From Lachnospiraceae bacterium (GTDB taxonomy: Bacteria > Bacillota > Clostridia > Lachnospirales > Lachnospiraceae), in the NCBI GenBank assembly GCA_024695225.1, contig JAILIO010000210.1, forward strand, positions 1 to 11,049: DNA of 11,049 nucleotides. Reading direction: 5' to 3'. A model generated the notes under the pieces. It did not search any database and was not told the origin of the DNA. It was given only the letters and a program-made list of their open reading frames with translations. Numbering within the stretch: the stretch's first letter is position 1; each line of letters begins with the position of its first letter. Positions 1 through 7,900 of the stretch are shown here, piece after piece. A program made the position numbers and the translations under genes.

Positions 1-796
1 CGTCATCCCTGGCGGTGTAGGCGATCTGCCTGGCTTCGTTCTGGTCTACAAGGGTCTGACCCCCCACCAGCTGAAGTATAAACCTGGTGGCGTTGGTCTC
101 CTCACCGTTCTTGTCATATATGGGGAGCTCCTGGGTTTCCACGCTGACTATATTGGAGATCTTGTCCACTATGACATCCCTCTTGTCCCGGAGTTCATTT
201 GCCTTTGCCCCGGTGAGCTCGATGACATTTATCTGCTTATTTATGCTGGCAAGTTCTGTGGCAAGGGTGTTCAGCTCATCCACACAGGTCTTCAGCTCCT
301 GGTTCACATCGCTCTGCATCTTCTGGAGATTGCCGTACATGTTGTTGAAGTAATCCGTAAGGCTGCTGGTCTGCTCTATCAGCATCTTCTTTGTGGACTC
401 CACATCCGCAGTCTTTGTCACTTCCTCCAGATTGTTTATAAAATCGGTGAAGATGGTGTTGAATCCGCTGACCTTGTCATCTGTAAAATAATCTTCTATG
501 AGTTTGCAGTAATAATATTTCTTGTCCTGCTCTCCCAGCCTGCTCTCATTATCCCTGTACTTCTCATCGTAGAAGGAATCCCGGACCCTGTCGATGGAGT
601 CCGTGTCCACGCCTGATCCCATTGAACCGTAGGTGGTGTACACTCTTATAGCGTCAGAGGCACTCTGGGTCACCTTCTGTCTGCTGTACCCGTCTGTCTG
701 GGCATTGGCCACATTGTTGGCGGTGGTGTTCAGGGCGGCATTGGCTGCTCTCAGGCCTGAAGCTGATATATTCAATCCGAAAAATGTAGAGGGCAT
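1..796 (-). CDS. flgK: Flagellar hook-associated protein 1 (FlgK) paralogue, 3' end beyond the window
   Basis: This is the N-terminal 265 codons of a FlgK-like protein, a component of the junction between flagellar hook and filament, exported through the flagellar type III apparatus. The N-terminus (residues 7-41) carries the conserved rod/hook/HAP signature: GLNISASGLRAANAALNTT, then NNVANAQTDGYSRQ, which pairs with the C-terminus in a coiled coil in known FlgK proteins. The central part is helix-rich (KLIEDYFTD, NLEEVTKT, ANELRDKRDVIVDKIS), matching the usual FlgK region where a conserved ELRDxRD motif occurs. The ATG at 796-794 follows a strong ribosome binding site (AAGGAGG, 8 bases upstream). 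The gene begins 14 bases after the stop of another flgK, so the two are surely co-transcribed. The reading frame is open to the left edge, so the C-terminal domain is not seen. FlgK is favoured over FlgL because of the ELRDKRD segment and the TDGYSRQ motif. Confidence 0.9.
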   Translation of the reverse strand, partial: MPSTFFGLNISASGLRAANAALNTTANNVANAQTDGYSRQKVTQSASDAIRVYTTYGSMGSGVDTDSIDRVRDSFYDEKYRDNESRLGEQDKKYYYCKLIEDYFTDDKVSGFNTIFTDFINNLEEVTKTADVESTKKMLIEQTSSLTDYFNNMYGNLQKMQSDVNQELKTCVDELNTLATELASINKQINVIELTGAKANELRDKRDVIVDKISNIVSVETQELPIYDKNGEETNATRFILQLVGGQTLVDQNEARQIAYTARDD

Positions 797-810
797 GTGT
801 TACCTCCTTG

Positions 811-2460
811 TCACTGCATCTGCTCTATAATGGTTCCCAGCATGGCATTCACCACATTGATGTAACGGCTGGAAGCATTGTAGGCGTTCTGGAACTTTAC
901 CATGAATTCAAGTTCTTCATCGGAATTGACCCCTGTGATCTGAAGTCTTGCGTTCTCAAGTGAATTCACCGTGGTCTCCTGCGCTGACTCTATGGACTTG
1001 AAGACGTCCCCTGCGCTGGCCACCTGTCCGATCATGGCGTTGTAGTAGCCGTTGAAGGAAACCTTTGTTGTTATGGAAGGATTCAGGGTGTACGCCTCAT
1101 CCTCGAAAGCCTCTTTAAGGGCGGTTGTCACGATCTTGTCTTCCTCTCCTTCAGCCGATCTGAGAGAAATAAGTGAAGGGGTTGCTCTGAGGGACTGGTT
1201 GAGCTGGATATTCCCGCATGTCAGATCCTCTTCATCCGGATAGACCGCTCCGTCTACAGATGTTGTCTTTGCAGAATCAGTAGACATCACTGTAAATATG
1301 GTCACGGGATTGGCACTCTTCGTATCGCCGTATCCCGAAAAGATCTCATTTATCTTTGAGGTGATATTGTGTATCAGCATATCGAACTCAGCCTGGGCGT
1401 TCATGATGGCGGACTGGGCGATATCGTCCTCATATGTGGCCATGGCGTTCGCATCATTCGGATCTATTTCCGCAAATGTGGCTGCGTGATCTCCCCTGGC
1501 CAGAAGGACACCCTTAAGACTTCCGATATCGTTGTTGTACTCTGTGGCTATCTCCCTGTCCAGGTCGAAAAGTTCTGCATCTTCAACAGACGAAGGGATA
1601 ACGCTCTTCACAACTCCGCCCACGCCGGAGGTCTCCGAATATGCTGCGAGATTGCTCCAGAAGGGAGTGTCAAAACCGGTGACGGGATCGGTGTAGATAT
1701 CGATGGTGTTCACAGAGCCGCCCTTTACCAGATCCCTGCCTTCCAGCTGTACGGAGACATAACCCTCTCCATCTTCCACATAAGAAATGGAGGCAAGGGT
1801 AGAAAGTTCATCCAGGAGAGCGTTTCTCTCATCCCTGAGGTCGTTTGCATTCTCTACTTTGCCACCCTCGATCTTCACTATCTGTATATTCAGTTCTTCA
1901 ATACGCTCCGCAGCCTGATTTATGGTCTTCACATAATTGTCCACGGTTGTATTGAGGTTCTGCTGATATTCTTTAAGACTGTCGTAGACCCCGTTTGCAT
2001 TGTCCACAAACTCGCTGCAACGGGTTATGAAGAGACTCTGATTGGTCAGGCTGGTGGGATCCTTGTCCAGTTCCTCCACCGCTACCCAGAGATTCTCAAG
2101 GGACTGGGAAAAGGAGACTCCTGCGCTGGATTCCCCCAGTATATCCTCGATCTGTTCAGTAGCCTTTGCCTGCTCGGAGTAGAATTCTTTTCTCCCGGTC
2201 TCCTGCCTGTAGCTCTTATCCAGGAAATAATCCCTGACCTGACGGGTCTCCGCATACTGGACTCCAAGTCCTGTCTGCATCTTCCCCTCGGGTTTCATCT
2301 GGTCGTTTATATTTACGTATGTTCTTGTGCTCTGCAGGATCTGCTGTCTGGTGTACCCATCCGTGTCCACATTGGACATGTTGTGCGCCGTTGTGTTAAG
2401 CGCATTTGAAGATGCGGAAAGGCCGGTGACCCCGAGATAAAGATTGCTCATCAGGCTCAT
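811..2460 (-). CDS. flgK: Flagellar hook-associated protein 1 (FlgK)
   Basis: Complete 549-residue FlgK, the usual length for the family. It forms the first hook-filament junction ring on which FlgL and then flagellin assemble. The N-terminal motif (residues 9-41) reads LGVTGLSASSNALNTTAHNMS followed by NVDTDGYTRQQ. The middle has the FlgK hallmark ANDLRDERNALLDELS around residues 205-220. The C-terminus (about 506-549) has the typical ITGVNSDEELEFMVKFQNAYNASSRYI pattern of FlgK D0 domains, split here only by the rule on length: ITGVNSDEELEFM then VKFQNAYNASSRYI. The ATG at 2460 has an AGAGGAG ribosome binding site 6 bases upstream. It lies 14 bases after flgN, its expected export chaperone, and 14 bases before a second flgK. 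The two FlgK proteins share N-terminal motifs but differ through the middle, so this is an old duplication rather than a recent copy. Regulation is presumably by the sigma-28 promoter ahead of flgM. Confidence 0.95.
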   Translation of the reverse strand: MSLMSNLYLGVTGLSASSNALNTTAHNMSNVDTDGYTRQQILQSTRTYVNINDQMKPEGKMQTGLGVQYAETRQVRDYFLDKSYRQETGRKEFYSEQAKATEQIEDILGESSAGVSFSQSLENLWVAVEELDKDPTSLTNQSLFITRCSEFVDNANGVYDSLKEYQQNLNTTVDNYVKTINQAAERIEELNIQIVKIEGGKVENANDLRDERNALLDELSTLASISYVEDGEGYVSVQLEGRDLVKGGSVNTIDIYTDPVTGFDTPFWSNLAAYSETSGVGGVVKSVIPSSVEDAELFDLDREIATEYNNDIGSLKGVLLARGDHAATFAEIDPNDANAMATYEDDIAQSAIMNAQAEFDMLIHNITSKINEIFSGYGDTKSANPVTIFTVMSTDSAKTTSVDGAVYPDEEDLTCGNIQLNQSLRATPSLISLRSAEGEEDKIVTTALKEAFEDEAYTLNPSITTKVSFNGYYNAMIGQVASAGDVFKSIESAQETTVNSLENARLQITGVNSDEELEFMVKFQNAYNASSRYINVVNAMLGTIIEQMQ

Positions 2461-2474
2461 AATGAACTCCTCTG

Positions 2475-2993
2475 CTACTGTTTTGCATCAAATGAGCTGC
2501 GGGCACTTCCCAGGGTGGCACCTGTATTCTCCGCCATCCCGTTGTAATTTGCGTTTTCCGGGGCGGCCTTGGACGACTGGATCACGTTCATGGTGTACTG
2601 TACCATTTCGAGCGCGCTTTCCAACAGCTCCTGATTCTGCTTATTGACTCTGCTGACCTCTTTTGTAACGCTGTGAAGCCGGTCATATATCTTGGAGAGG
2701 GCTTTCTGCTCCTCCGGCCGGTTCTCCATTATCTTGATGAGGTCTTTAAGTTTGAGCGTCTTCACATCCCTGTTCAGCACGTTCGCAATATCCGCCCACG
2801 CTTCCGACCTTTTATGGTCTATGGACGATATCCTTCCCACGATCTCCTGCTCTTCTTCCGTGACATTCGACAGGGTTTCCAGATCGTCGGAAACAATGGC
2901 CGGTGTCTTCTTCATGGACGCCTTGAGCAATTCCTCGTAAGCGTCACACTCCTCATTGAGGACACCGATAAGATTTTCCATCAAACTGGCCAT
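2475..2993 (-). CDS. flgN: FlgN-family flagellar export chaperone
   Basis: A 172-residue, largely alpha-helical cytoplasmic protein placed between flgM and flgK, the classic position of FlgN, the chaperone that holds FlgK and FlgL for export. Family-like features are the N-terminal helix MENLIGVLNEECDAYEELL, the segment VSDDLETLSNVTEEEQEIVG that follows it, and a long C-terminal amphipathic helix (KEVSRVNKQNQELLESALEM) that binds FlgK in known FlgN proteins. The last 30 or so residues are low-complexity and probably disordered. The ATG at 2993 has no recognisable ribosome binding site; the gene starts in frame with flgM, only four sense codons after the flgM TGA, so its translation probably depends on ribosomes finishing flgM. 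Methionine 5 is a possible alternative start but also lacks a binding site. It ends in TAG, the only stop in this window that is not TGA. Confidence 0.88.
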   Translation of the reverse strand: MASLMENLIGVLNEECDAYEELLKASMKKTPAIVSDDLETLSNVTEEEQEIVGRISSIDHKRSEAWADIANVLNRDVKTLKLKDLIKIMENRPEEQKALSKIYDRLHSVTKEVSRVNKQNQELLESALEMVQYTMNVIQSSKAAPENANYNGMAENTGATLGSARSSFDAKQ

Positions 2994-3005
2994 ACTGTAC
3001 GCCGA

Positions 3006-3272
3006 TCAGTTGTTTGAACCGAGGATCTTGTCAGCGAACTGATCCGGGCTCACATTGTATGTTCCGTTTTCAAGGCTCTGCCTCACGCGGTCCACAAGAG
3101 CAGTCCTTACATCCGCAGTCCTGGCAAGAGCTGCCTTCGCGGTCTGTATGTCCTTCCCTGTCTGTGAGATCTGGAGACTGTCAGAAAAAGACGCAGAACC
3201 TGTCTTTGTCGTATTCCTGACCTTTTGGGCTCCATAGATCTGTTGGATCTGATTATAAGCTTCGATACGCAT
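3006..3272 (-). CDS. flgM: Anti-sigma-28 factor FlgM
   Basis: An 88-residue protein of normal FlgM size. FlgM binds sigma-28 (FliA/SigD) and blocks late flagellar genes until the hook is complete and FlgM is secreted. The C-terminal half carries the family pattern: DSLQISQTGKDIQTA, then DVRTALVDRVRQSLENGTYN, then VSPDQFADKIL; the middle and last parts correspond to the sigma-binding helices. The N-terminal half (residues 1-30) is polar and probably disordered, as in other FlgM proteins. The ATG at 3272 follows AAAGGAG with 9 bases of spacing. It is the first gene of the operon, with a sigma-28-type promoter 69 bases upstream, which would give the usual negative feedback loop in which sigma-28 drives synthesis of its own inhibitor. 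Confidence 0.92.
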   Translation of the reverse strand: MRIEAYNQIQQIYGAQKVRNTTKTGSASFSDSLQISQTGKDIQTAKAALARTADVRTALVDRVRQSLENGTYNVSPDQFADKILGSNN

Positions 3273-3303
3273 AGATCATCAACTCCTTTGCTTTAAAATA
3301 TAC

Positions 3304-3337
3304 AAATGCAGTCTCATAAAACTTAACGCCTGCATCT
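3304..3337 (-). promoter_or_regulatory. Stem-loop at the 5' end of the flgM transcript
   Basis: On the minus strand, AGATGCAG (3337-3330) can pair with CTGCATTT (3311-3304), giving an 8-base-pair stem with one G-U pair and an 18-base loop. The predicted sigma-28 start point (about 3335-3334) falls within the first bases of the 5' arm, so the hairpin would sit at the very 5' end of the message. Such a structure could stabilise the transcript; that role is inference. Confidence 0.4.
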
Positions 3338-3340
3338 TTT

Positions 3341-3367
3341 ATATCGGACGATTCCTGTTTAACTTTA
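3341..3367 (-). promoter_or_regulatory. Sigma-28 (SigD/FliA)-type promoter for flgM-flgN-flgK-flgK
   Basis: On the minus strand the -35 element TAAA (3367-3364) is followed by exactly 15 bases and the -10 element TCCGATAT (3348-3341). The SigD consensus is TAAA-N15-GCCGATAT, so only one base differs. Predicted start point is about 3335-3334, leaving a leader of roughly 62 bases ahead of the flgM ATG. Its position in front of flgM fits established flagellar regulation. Confidence 0.82.
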
Positions 3368-3376
3368 GCCTTTCAG

Positions 3377-3406
3377 AAAAAAAGGCCGGAGAAAAATCTC
3401 CGGTCC
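3377..3406 (-). terminator. Intrinsic terminator of the degV-vanW unit
   Basis: On the minus strand the stem GG(A)CCGGAGA / TCTCCGGCC forms nine pairs with a single bulged A and a TTTT loop, followed directly by seven T residues (3383-3377). This lies 24 bases after the vanW stop and only 9 bases before the -35 element of the flgM promoter, so it separates the two units. The plus-strand version has a poorer T tract, so minus-strand use is favoured. Confidence 0.88.
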
Positions 3407-3429
3407 TTATATTTATTGAAAAAATTTCC

Positions 3430-3969
3430 TCAGGGTTTTGCTATATTCACCGTGACAGCCCCCTTGTCGACTGAAGCTCCGATCACGATAGGGTGGGAGA
3501 GAGTGTTCACAAACCTGAAATCCTTCCGCCCCGGGGTGGATATGGCCGCGTCAAAACCTTCCGGTACATAGGACACCGGACTTGAGTGGGGATGCCTCTC
3601 CAGAGGTGGGATCCCTGCGATCAAAAGGGCGTCGTACAGAGTGGTCGAAACCTGGCATATGCCGTCTCCCCAGCCGCCGGCTATCCTTCCGTTCTTAAGC
3701 ACTGTCTCCGCATACACATAGCCGTTTACCGTACGTCTCGGCAGAATGGTGGTGCTGAAAGAGAATTCCTGTCCGGGCTCCAGCACATATCCGTTTATCC
3801 TGGACGCCGCCACTGACATATTGGTATCTCTGGCGGCATCGTAATCGGACTTCGTGGTAAATGTGGAAATGACAGACATGGCTCTCACATTCAGTGTGCC
3901 CGCCGAACTAAACAGCAGCGCAACAGAAAGGGCAGCGGATATCATTCTCACAGACAAAACAGATCTCAT
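3430..3969 (-). CDS. Exported VanW-domain protein
   Basis: A 179-residue protein consisting of a signal peptide and one VanW domain. Residues 1-30 have a basic start, a hydrophobic core (MISAALSVALLFSS) and a likely cleavage after VRA. The VanW signature is clear: FSFSTTILPRRT at 69-80, GDGICQVSTTLYDA at 101-114 with the invariant cysteine 105, ERHPHSSPVSYVPEGFDAAI at 124-143, then DFRFVNTLSHPIVIGA. VanW was named after a gene in vancomycin-resistance clusters, but its biochemical role is unresolved and most homologues have nothing to do with resistance. Many relatives are larger and carry extra peptidoglycan-binding domains; this one is a bare domain. The ATG at 3969 is served by AAAAGGTGAT, which lies inside the end of degV, 6 bases away, so translation is likely coupled. 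No vancomycin ligase or dipeptidase genes are nearby. Confidence 0.88.
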   Translation of the reverse strand: MRSVLSVRMISAALSVALLFSSAGTLNVRAMSVISTFTTKSDYDAARDTNMSVAASRINGYVLEPGQEFSFSTTILPRRTVNGYVYAETVLKNGRIAGGWGDGICQVSTTLYDALLIAGIPPLERHPHSSPVSYVPEGFDAAISTPGRKDFRFVNTLSHPIVIGASVDKGAVTVNIAKP

Positions 3970-3975
3970 ATATGA

Positions 3976-4854
3976 TCACCTTTTATCCTTGGCCCAGTAG
4001 AAAAGAGTGATACTGCCGGGTCCCAGGTGAGCTCCCACCACAGGTCCGGTATAGACCGTATAGACCTTTTTGCCGGGGAACTCGTCCAATATCAGTTTCT
4101 TCAGGGCATCTGCGTCTTCCTGGCAGTCGCAGTGCTGGACCAGAACTTCATCTCCCTCTTGATAGGCCTGGTCATTTTTCATCATCTCAAACAGTTTATT
4201 CAGGCTGGACTTCTTGCCGCGGCACTTTCCCAGCATTGGAAGACTTCCGTTGCTGTCGATATTTCCATAAGGCTTTATATTTAATGCAGTGCCGATGATG
4301 GCGGTGCCGGTCTTCACCCTGCCGCCCCGGCTCAGGTGCATCAGATTGTCCACAGTCCAGGTGTAGGCCACATTCAGCCGGATGTCTTCAACCCACTTGG
4401 CCACATCGTCAATGGCGCGCCCTCTCTCCTTCTGCTTCTGAGCTTCCAAAACCATGAGCCCGAGCCCGCCGGAGGCCCCAAGGGAATCGAATGTGTACAT
4501 CTTCCTGTCGGGAAAGCGGTTTTTAAGTTCTTCTATGGCCACAACGCTTGCCGAATAGGTCTGGGAAAGACCTCCGGACAGGGCCAGATAAATAAAATCC
4601 TCTCCCTTTTCAAGTATGGGCGTGAAAAAATCAATGTACCTCTGAGGGGTTATCTGGGATGTAGATGCCATAACGCCGTTTCTGAGCGCCTGGTAAAAAT
4701 CCTTTGCACTCATTTCCCTGTAATCGTAATAGTGCATGAACATCTTGCCGTCAGTCATGCTCACTTCCATGGGTATGACTTCAACAGGGTGGTCTTCCAT
4801 GGTCCCGGGTACAACGTCAACACTGGCATCTGTTATTATCCTGTAATCACTCAT
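3976..4854 (-). CDS. DegV/FakB-family fatty-acid-binding protein
   Basis: A 292-residue DegV-family protein, full length for the family. DegV/FakB proteins bind a fatty acid so that the kinase FakA can phosphorylate it for phospholipid synthesis. Family motifs appear in order: TDASVD at 8-13, TSQITP at 65-70, LSGGLSQTY at 92-100 (equivalent to the fatty-acid carboxyl-binding serine region), HLSRGGRV at 173-180, LNIKPY at 191-196, and GPVVGAHLGPG at 270-280 with the conserved histidine. I chose the ATG at 4854 because AGAGGTG lies 6-7 bases upstream; a GTG at 4863 extends the frame by three codons but overlaps that binding site. It is the first gene of a two-gene unit with vanW. No fakA homologue is in the window. 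Which fatty acid it prefers cannot be read from the sequence. Confidence 0.92.
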   Translation of the reverse strand: MSDYRIITDASVDVVPGTMEDHPVEVIPMEVSMTDGKMFMHYYDYREMSAKDFYQALRNGVMASTSQITPQRYIDFFTPILEKGEDFIYLALSGGLSQTYSASVVAIEELKNRFPDRKMYTFDSLGASGGLGLMVLEAQKQKERGRAIDDVAKWVEDIRLNVAYTWTVDNLMHLSRGGRVKTGTAIIGTALNIKPYGNIDSNGSLPMLGKCRGKKSSLNKLFEMMKNDQAYQEGDEVLVQHCDCQEDADALKKLILDEFPGKKVYTVYTGPVVGAHLGPGSITLFYWAKDKR

Positions 4855-4927
4855 CTGTTTCACCTCTTGTCCTGCTCTTTGCTCCGGTCAGTATCGATAA
4901 TCAATGGTTCAACGCAAAAGCCAAGGT

Positions 4928-4957
4928 ATCATATCACCCGGCAGCCTGTTTTGGCAA
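4928..4957 (-). promoter_or_regulatory. Sigma-A-type promoter for degV-vanW
   Basis: On the minus strand TTGCCA (4957-4952) is followed by an 18-base spacer and TATGAT (4933-4928), each one base from the consensus. The -35 element starts 7 bases after the purL stop, so the promoter lies wholly between the genes. The predicted start is about 4921, giving a leader of about 67 bases. Confidence 0.6.
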
Positions 4958-4963
4958 GATGCA

Positions 4964-7900
4964 TCAAAGGCTGAAATACCTGACTCCCGCCTCAAAGAGC
5001 CTCATATCCTGCACTCCGCAGATATTCTTCTGGACATTCTCCCCGATCCTCTCCGAGTGGGTCATCTTTCCAAAGACCCGCCCGTCCGGTGACAGTATGC
5101 CCTCCACCGAGCCAAATGAGCCGTTGATATTATAATTTTCGTCCATGGAGATATTGCCGTCGGGATCGCAGTATCTGGTGGCGATCTGGCCGTTCTCCTC
5201 GAGTTTCCTTATGACATCCAAAGGAGCCACAAACCTTCCCTCGCCGTGGGATGCCGGATTGGCGTACACTCCTCCCGGTTCCGCAAGGGACAGCCAGGGG
5301 GACTTGTCGGTCACAGTCTTTATATACGCCATCTTGGAGATATGACGGCCTATGGTGTTGTACGTAAGGGTGGGAGACGCAGCGTCCTGCCCGGTTATCC
5401 TGCCCCAGGGCACAAGTCCCAGTTTTATAAGCGCCTGGAAACCGTTGCATATGCCCAGGATCAGCCCGTCTCTCTCCTCCAGGAGTCTGGTGACGGCATC
5501 TTTTATGTTCTGATTTTCAAAGGCCGTGGCGAAGAATTTGGCGGAACCGTCAGGCTCGTCTCCTGCGGAGAATCCCCCGGGGAACATTATGATCTGGGAC
5601 TCGTCGATGGCCTTCACATACCTGCGCACACTCTCGTCTATATCGGTCTCGGAGAGGTTTATAAACACCTCCGTCCGGGTCTTAGCCCCGGCTCTCTCAA
5701 AGGCCCTTGCAGTGTCGTACTCACAGTTGGTGCCGGGCATCACGGGAATGAACACGGAAGGCGAGGACACTCTGGTCCTGCAGACCGGCATATCCCCTGA
5801 GCTGAACACCTTACATTCAACCCTTTCCTTTCCTTCTGCGGATATGTAAGGGAAAACCTTGGATAAGGGCTCAGACCAGGTTTTGCAGGCTTCGTCGATG
5901 CTGACTTCCACATCCCCGTACCTGAATACCGGCTCCTCTCTGACACATCCGAAATCCAGGCAGTCCACTTCCGTATCTTCGAGCTTTTCCACGGCCTCAG
6001 GAGACATCTCCAGTATCAGATCCCCTGTTGCAAATGAGAACAGATCCTCAGGATCCATCCTGTCGCTGTCGATATCCACCCCCAGTCCGTTTCCGAAAGC
6101 CATGACGGATACTGCAGCTGCCACGCCGAAGGCGTCGGGTGCATAGGCAGACAACACCAGGCCTTCTTTTATAAGCCCTGCCACCGCGCTGTAAGTGTCC
6201 TTGACATCCCTGTACACCGGTATGTCGTAGTCATCCCTGTTTATGGAAATAAGGACCAGCCTGCTGCCGGGCTTCTTGAGCTCCGGAGTCAGCACTTCCG
6301 ATGCTTTGGCCATATCCACCGCAAAGGATACCAGAGTGGGGGGAACATCAATGTCATTGAAGGACCCGGACATGCTGTCCTTTCCTCCAACGGAAGCCAG
6401 ACCGTATCCCACCTGGGCGTCATATGCTCCCAAAAGAGCCGCAAAGGGAGCTCCGAACCTGACCGGGTCATTATTCATCCTCTTAAAGTATTCCTGGAAG
6501 GTGAAATGTATGCCATTGGGATCACAGCCTGCTGCCACCAGCCTTGCCACGGATTCCGTCACCGCATAGATCGCGCCGTGATAGGGGGACCAGTCGGACA
6601 GATAGGGATCAAAGCCGTAAGCCATCACGCTTGCAGCGTCCGTTTCACCGCCGGACACAGGAAGCTTCGCAGCCATGACCTGGGCGGGGGTCATCTGATA
6701 TTTCCCTCCGAAGGGCATCAGGACCGATGCGGCTCCTATGGTGGAGTCAAACATTTCAACCAGTCCCTTTTCGGAACAGACGTTGAGGTCGGAGAGAGTG
6801 TCCTTCAATGCAGCTTTTATATCACCCTTTTCCAGATCCTCCGCCACCTTCCGGGAGGCGTTCTTCTTTATGTAATTCTCTTCTTCATCCGGCACGGGCA
6901 CATGGACCGTTGTCTCCTGATGTGCTCCGTTTGTGGACAGAAAAGCCCTGGAAATATCCGTTATCCTGTGGCCTCTCCATTTAAGAACAAGTCTGGGGGC
7001 ATCAGTCACCCTGGCCACTACAGTTGCTTCCAGGTTTTCTTCCCTGGATCTCTCCAGGAAAAATTCCGTATCTTCAGGTGCCACCACCACGGCCATTCTC
7101 TCCTGGGACTCGGAAATGGCCAGTTCTGTGCCGTCCAGGCCTTCATATTTTCTGGGTACCAGATCCAGATCTGCTTCTATTCCGTCTGCCAGTTCCCCGA
7201 TAGCCACAGCCACGCCGCCTGCTCCAAAGTCATTGCACTTTTTTATGACAGCAGACACTTCAGGGCGCCTGAAGAGTCTCTGAAGCTTTCTCTCCGTCAG
7301 GGCATTTCCCTTCTGAACTTCCGCGCCGCAGTCCTCAATGGATTTCTCAGTGTGGGCTTTGGAAGACCCGGTAGCACCTCCGATGCCGTCCCTTCCGGTC
7401 CTGCCGCCCAAAAGGATTATGCTGTCGCCGGGGGTGGGAGACAGACGTTTCACATTCTTTCTGGGCGCTGCTCCCATGACAGCCCCGATCTCCAGTCTCT
7501 TTGCCTTATAACCGGGGTGATATATCTCTTTTACATATCCCGTGGCCAGACCTATCTGGTTTCCGTAGGAGGAATAGCCGTGGGCCGCTCCCCTCACCAG
7601 CCTCTTCTGTGAAAGCTTCCCGGGAAGGGTCTCGCTCTCCGGCACTCTGGGATCCGATGCTCCGGTGACCCGCATGGCCTGGTAAACATATCCCCTTCCG
7701 GAAAGAGGATCCCTTATGGCCCCTCCGAGACATGTGGCAGCTCCACCGAAGGGTTCTATTTCCGTGGGATGGTTGTGGGTCTCATTTTTAAAGAACAGAA
7801 GCCATTCCTCTGTCTCCATCCCATCTCCCCTGTCCACATCGATATTCACTATGACCGTACAGGCGTTGTTCTCCTCGGATTCCTCCAGATCTGTGAGTTT

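Noticed and set aside
1369..2409. Long plus-strand open frame of 346 codons opposite flgK
   Set aside because: It is wholly antisense to a clear FlgK gene, has no family resemblance, and reads as the low-stop reverse frame expected from its codon use.
3297..3325. Possible sigma-A promoter ahead of flgM (TTAAGT-N18-TATATT)
   Set aside because: The -35 matches the consensus at only three of six bases, and the sigma-28 promoter upstream is far better.
3430..3969. Vancomycin resistance gene
   Set aside because: The VanW name is historical. There are no vanA/B ligase, vanH, vanX or vanRS genes in the window, so the sequence gives no support for resistance.
4892..4899. 8-base palindrome TATCGATA in the degV leader
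   Set aside because: Too short to be a convincing operator, and a palindrome of this length is expected by chance; no second half-site is nearby.
4921..4963. Possible terminator for purL (GCCAA ... TTGGC followed by TTTTG)
   Set aside because: The stem is only five base pairs with a very long loop, and the segment is better explained by the degV promoter.
6506..7612. Long plus-strand open frame of 368 codons opposite purL
   Set aside because: It is antisense to the conserved synthetase region of purL and its composition (rich in His, Cys and Ser) is typical of a shadow frame.
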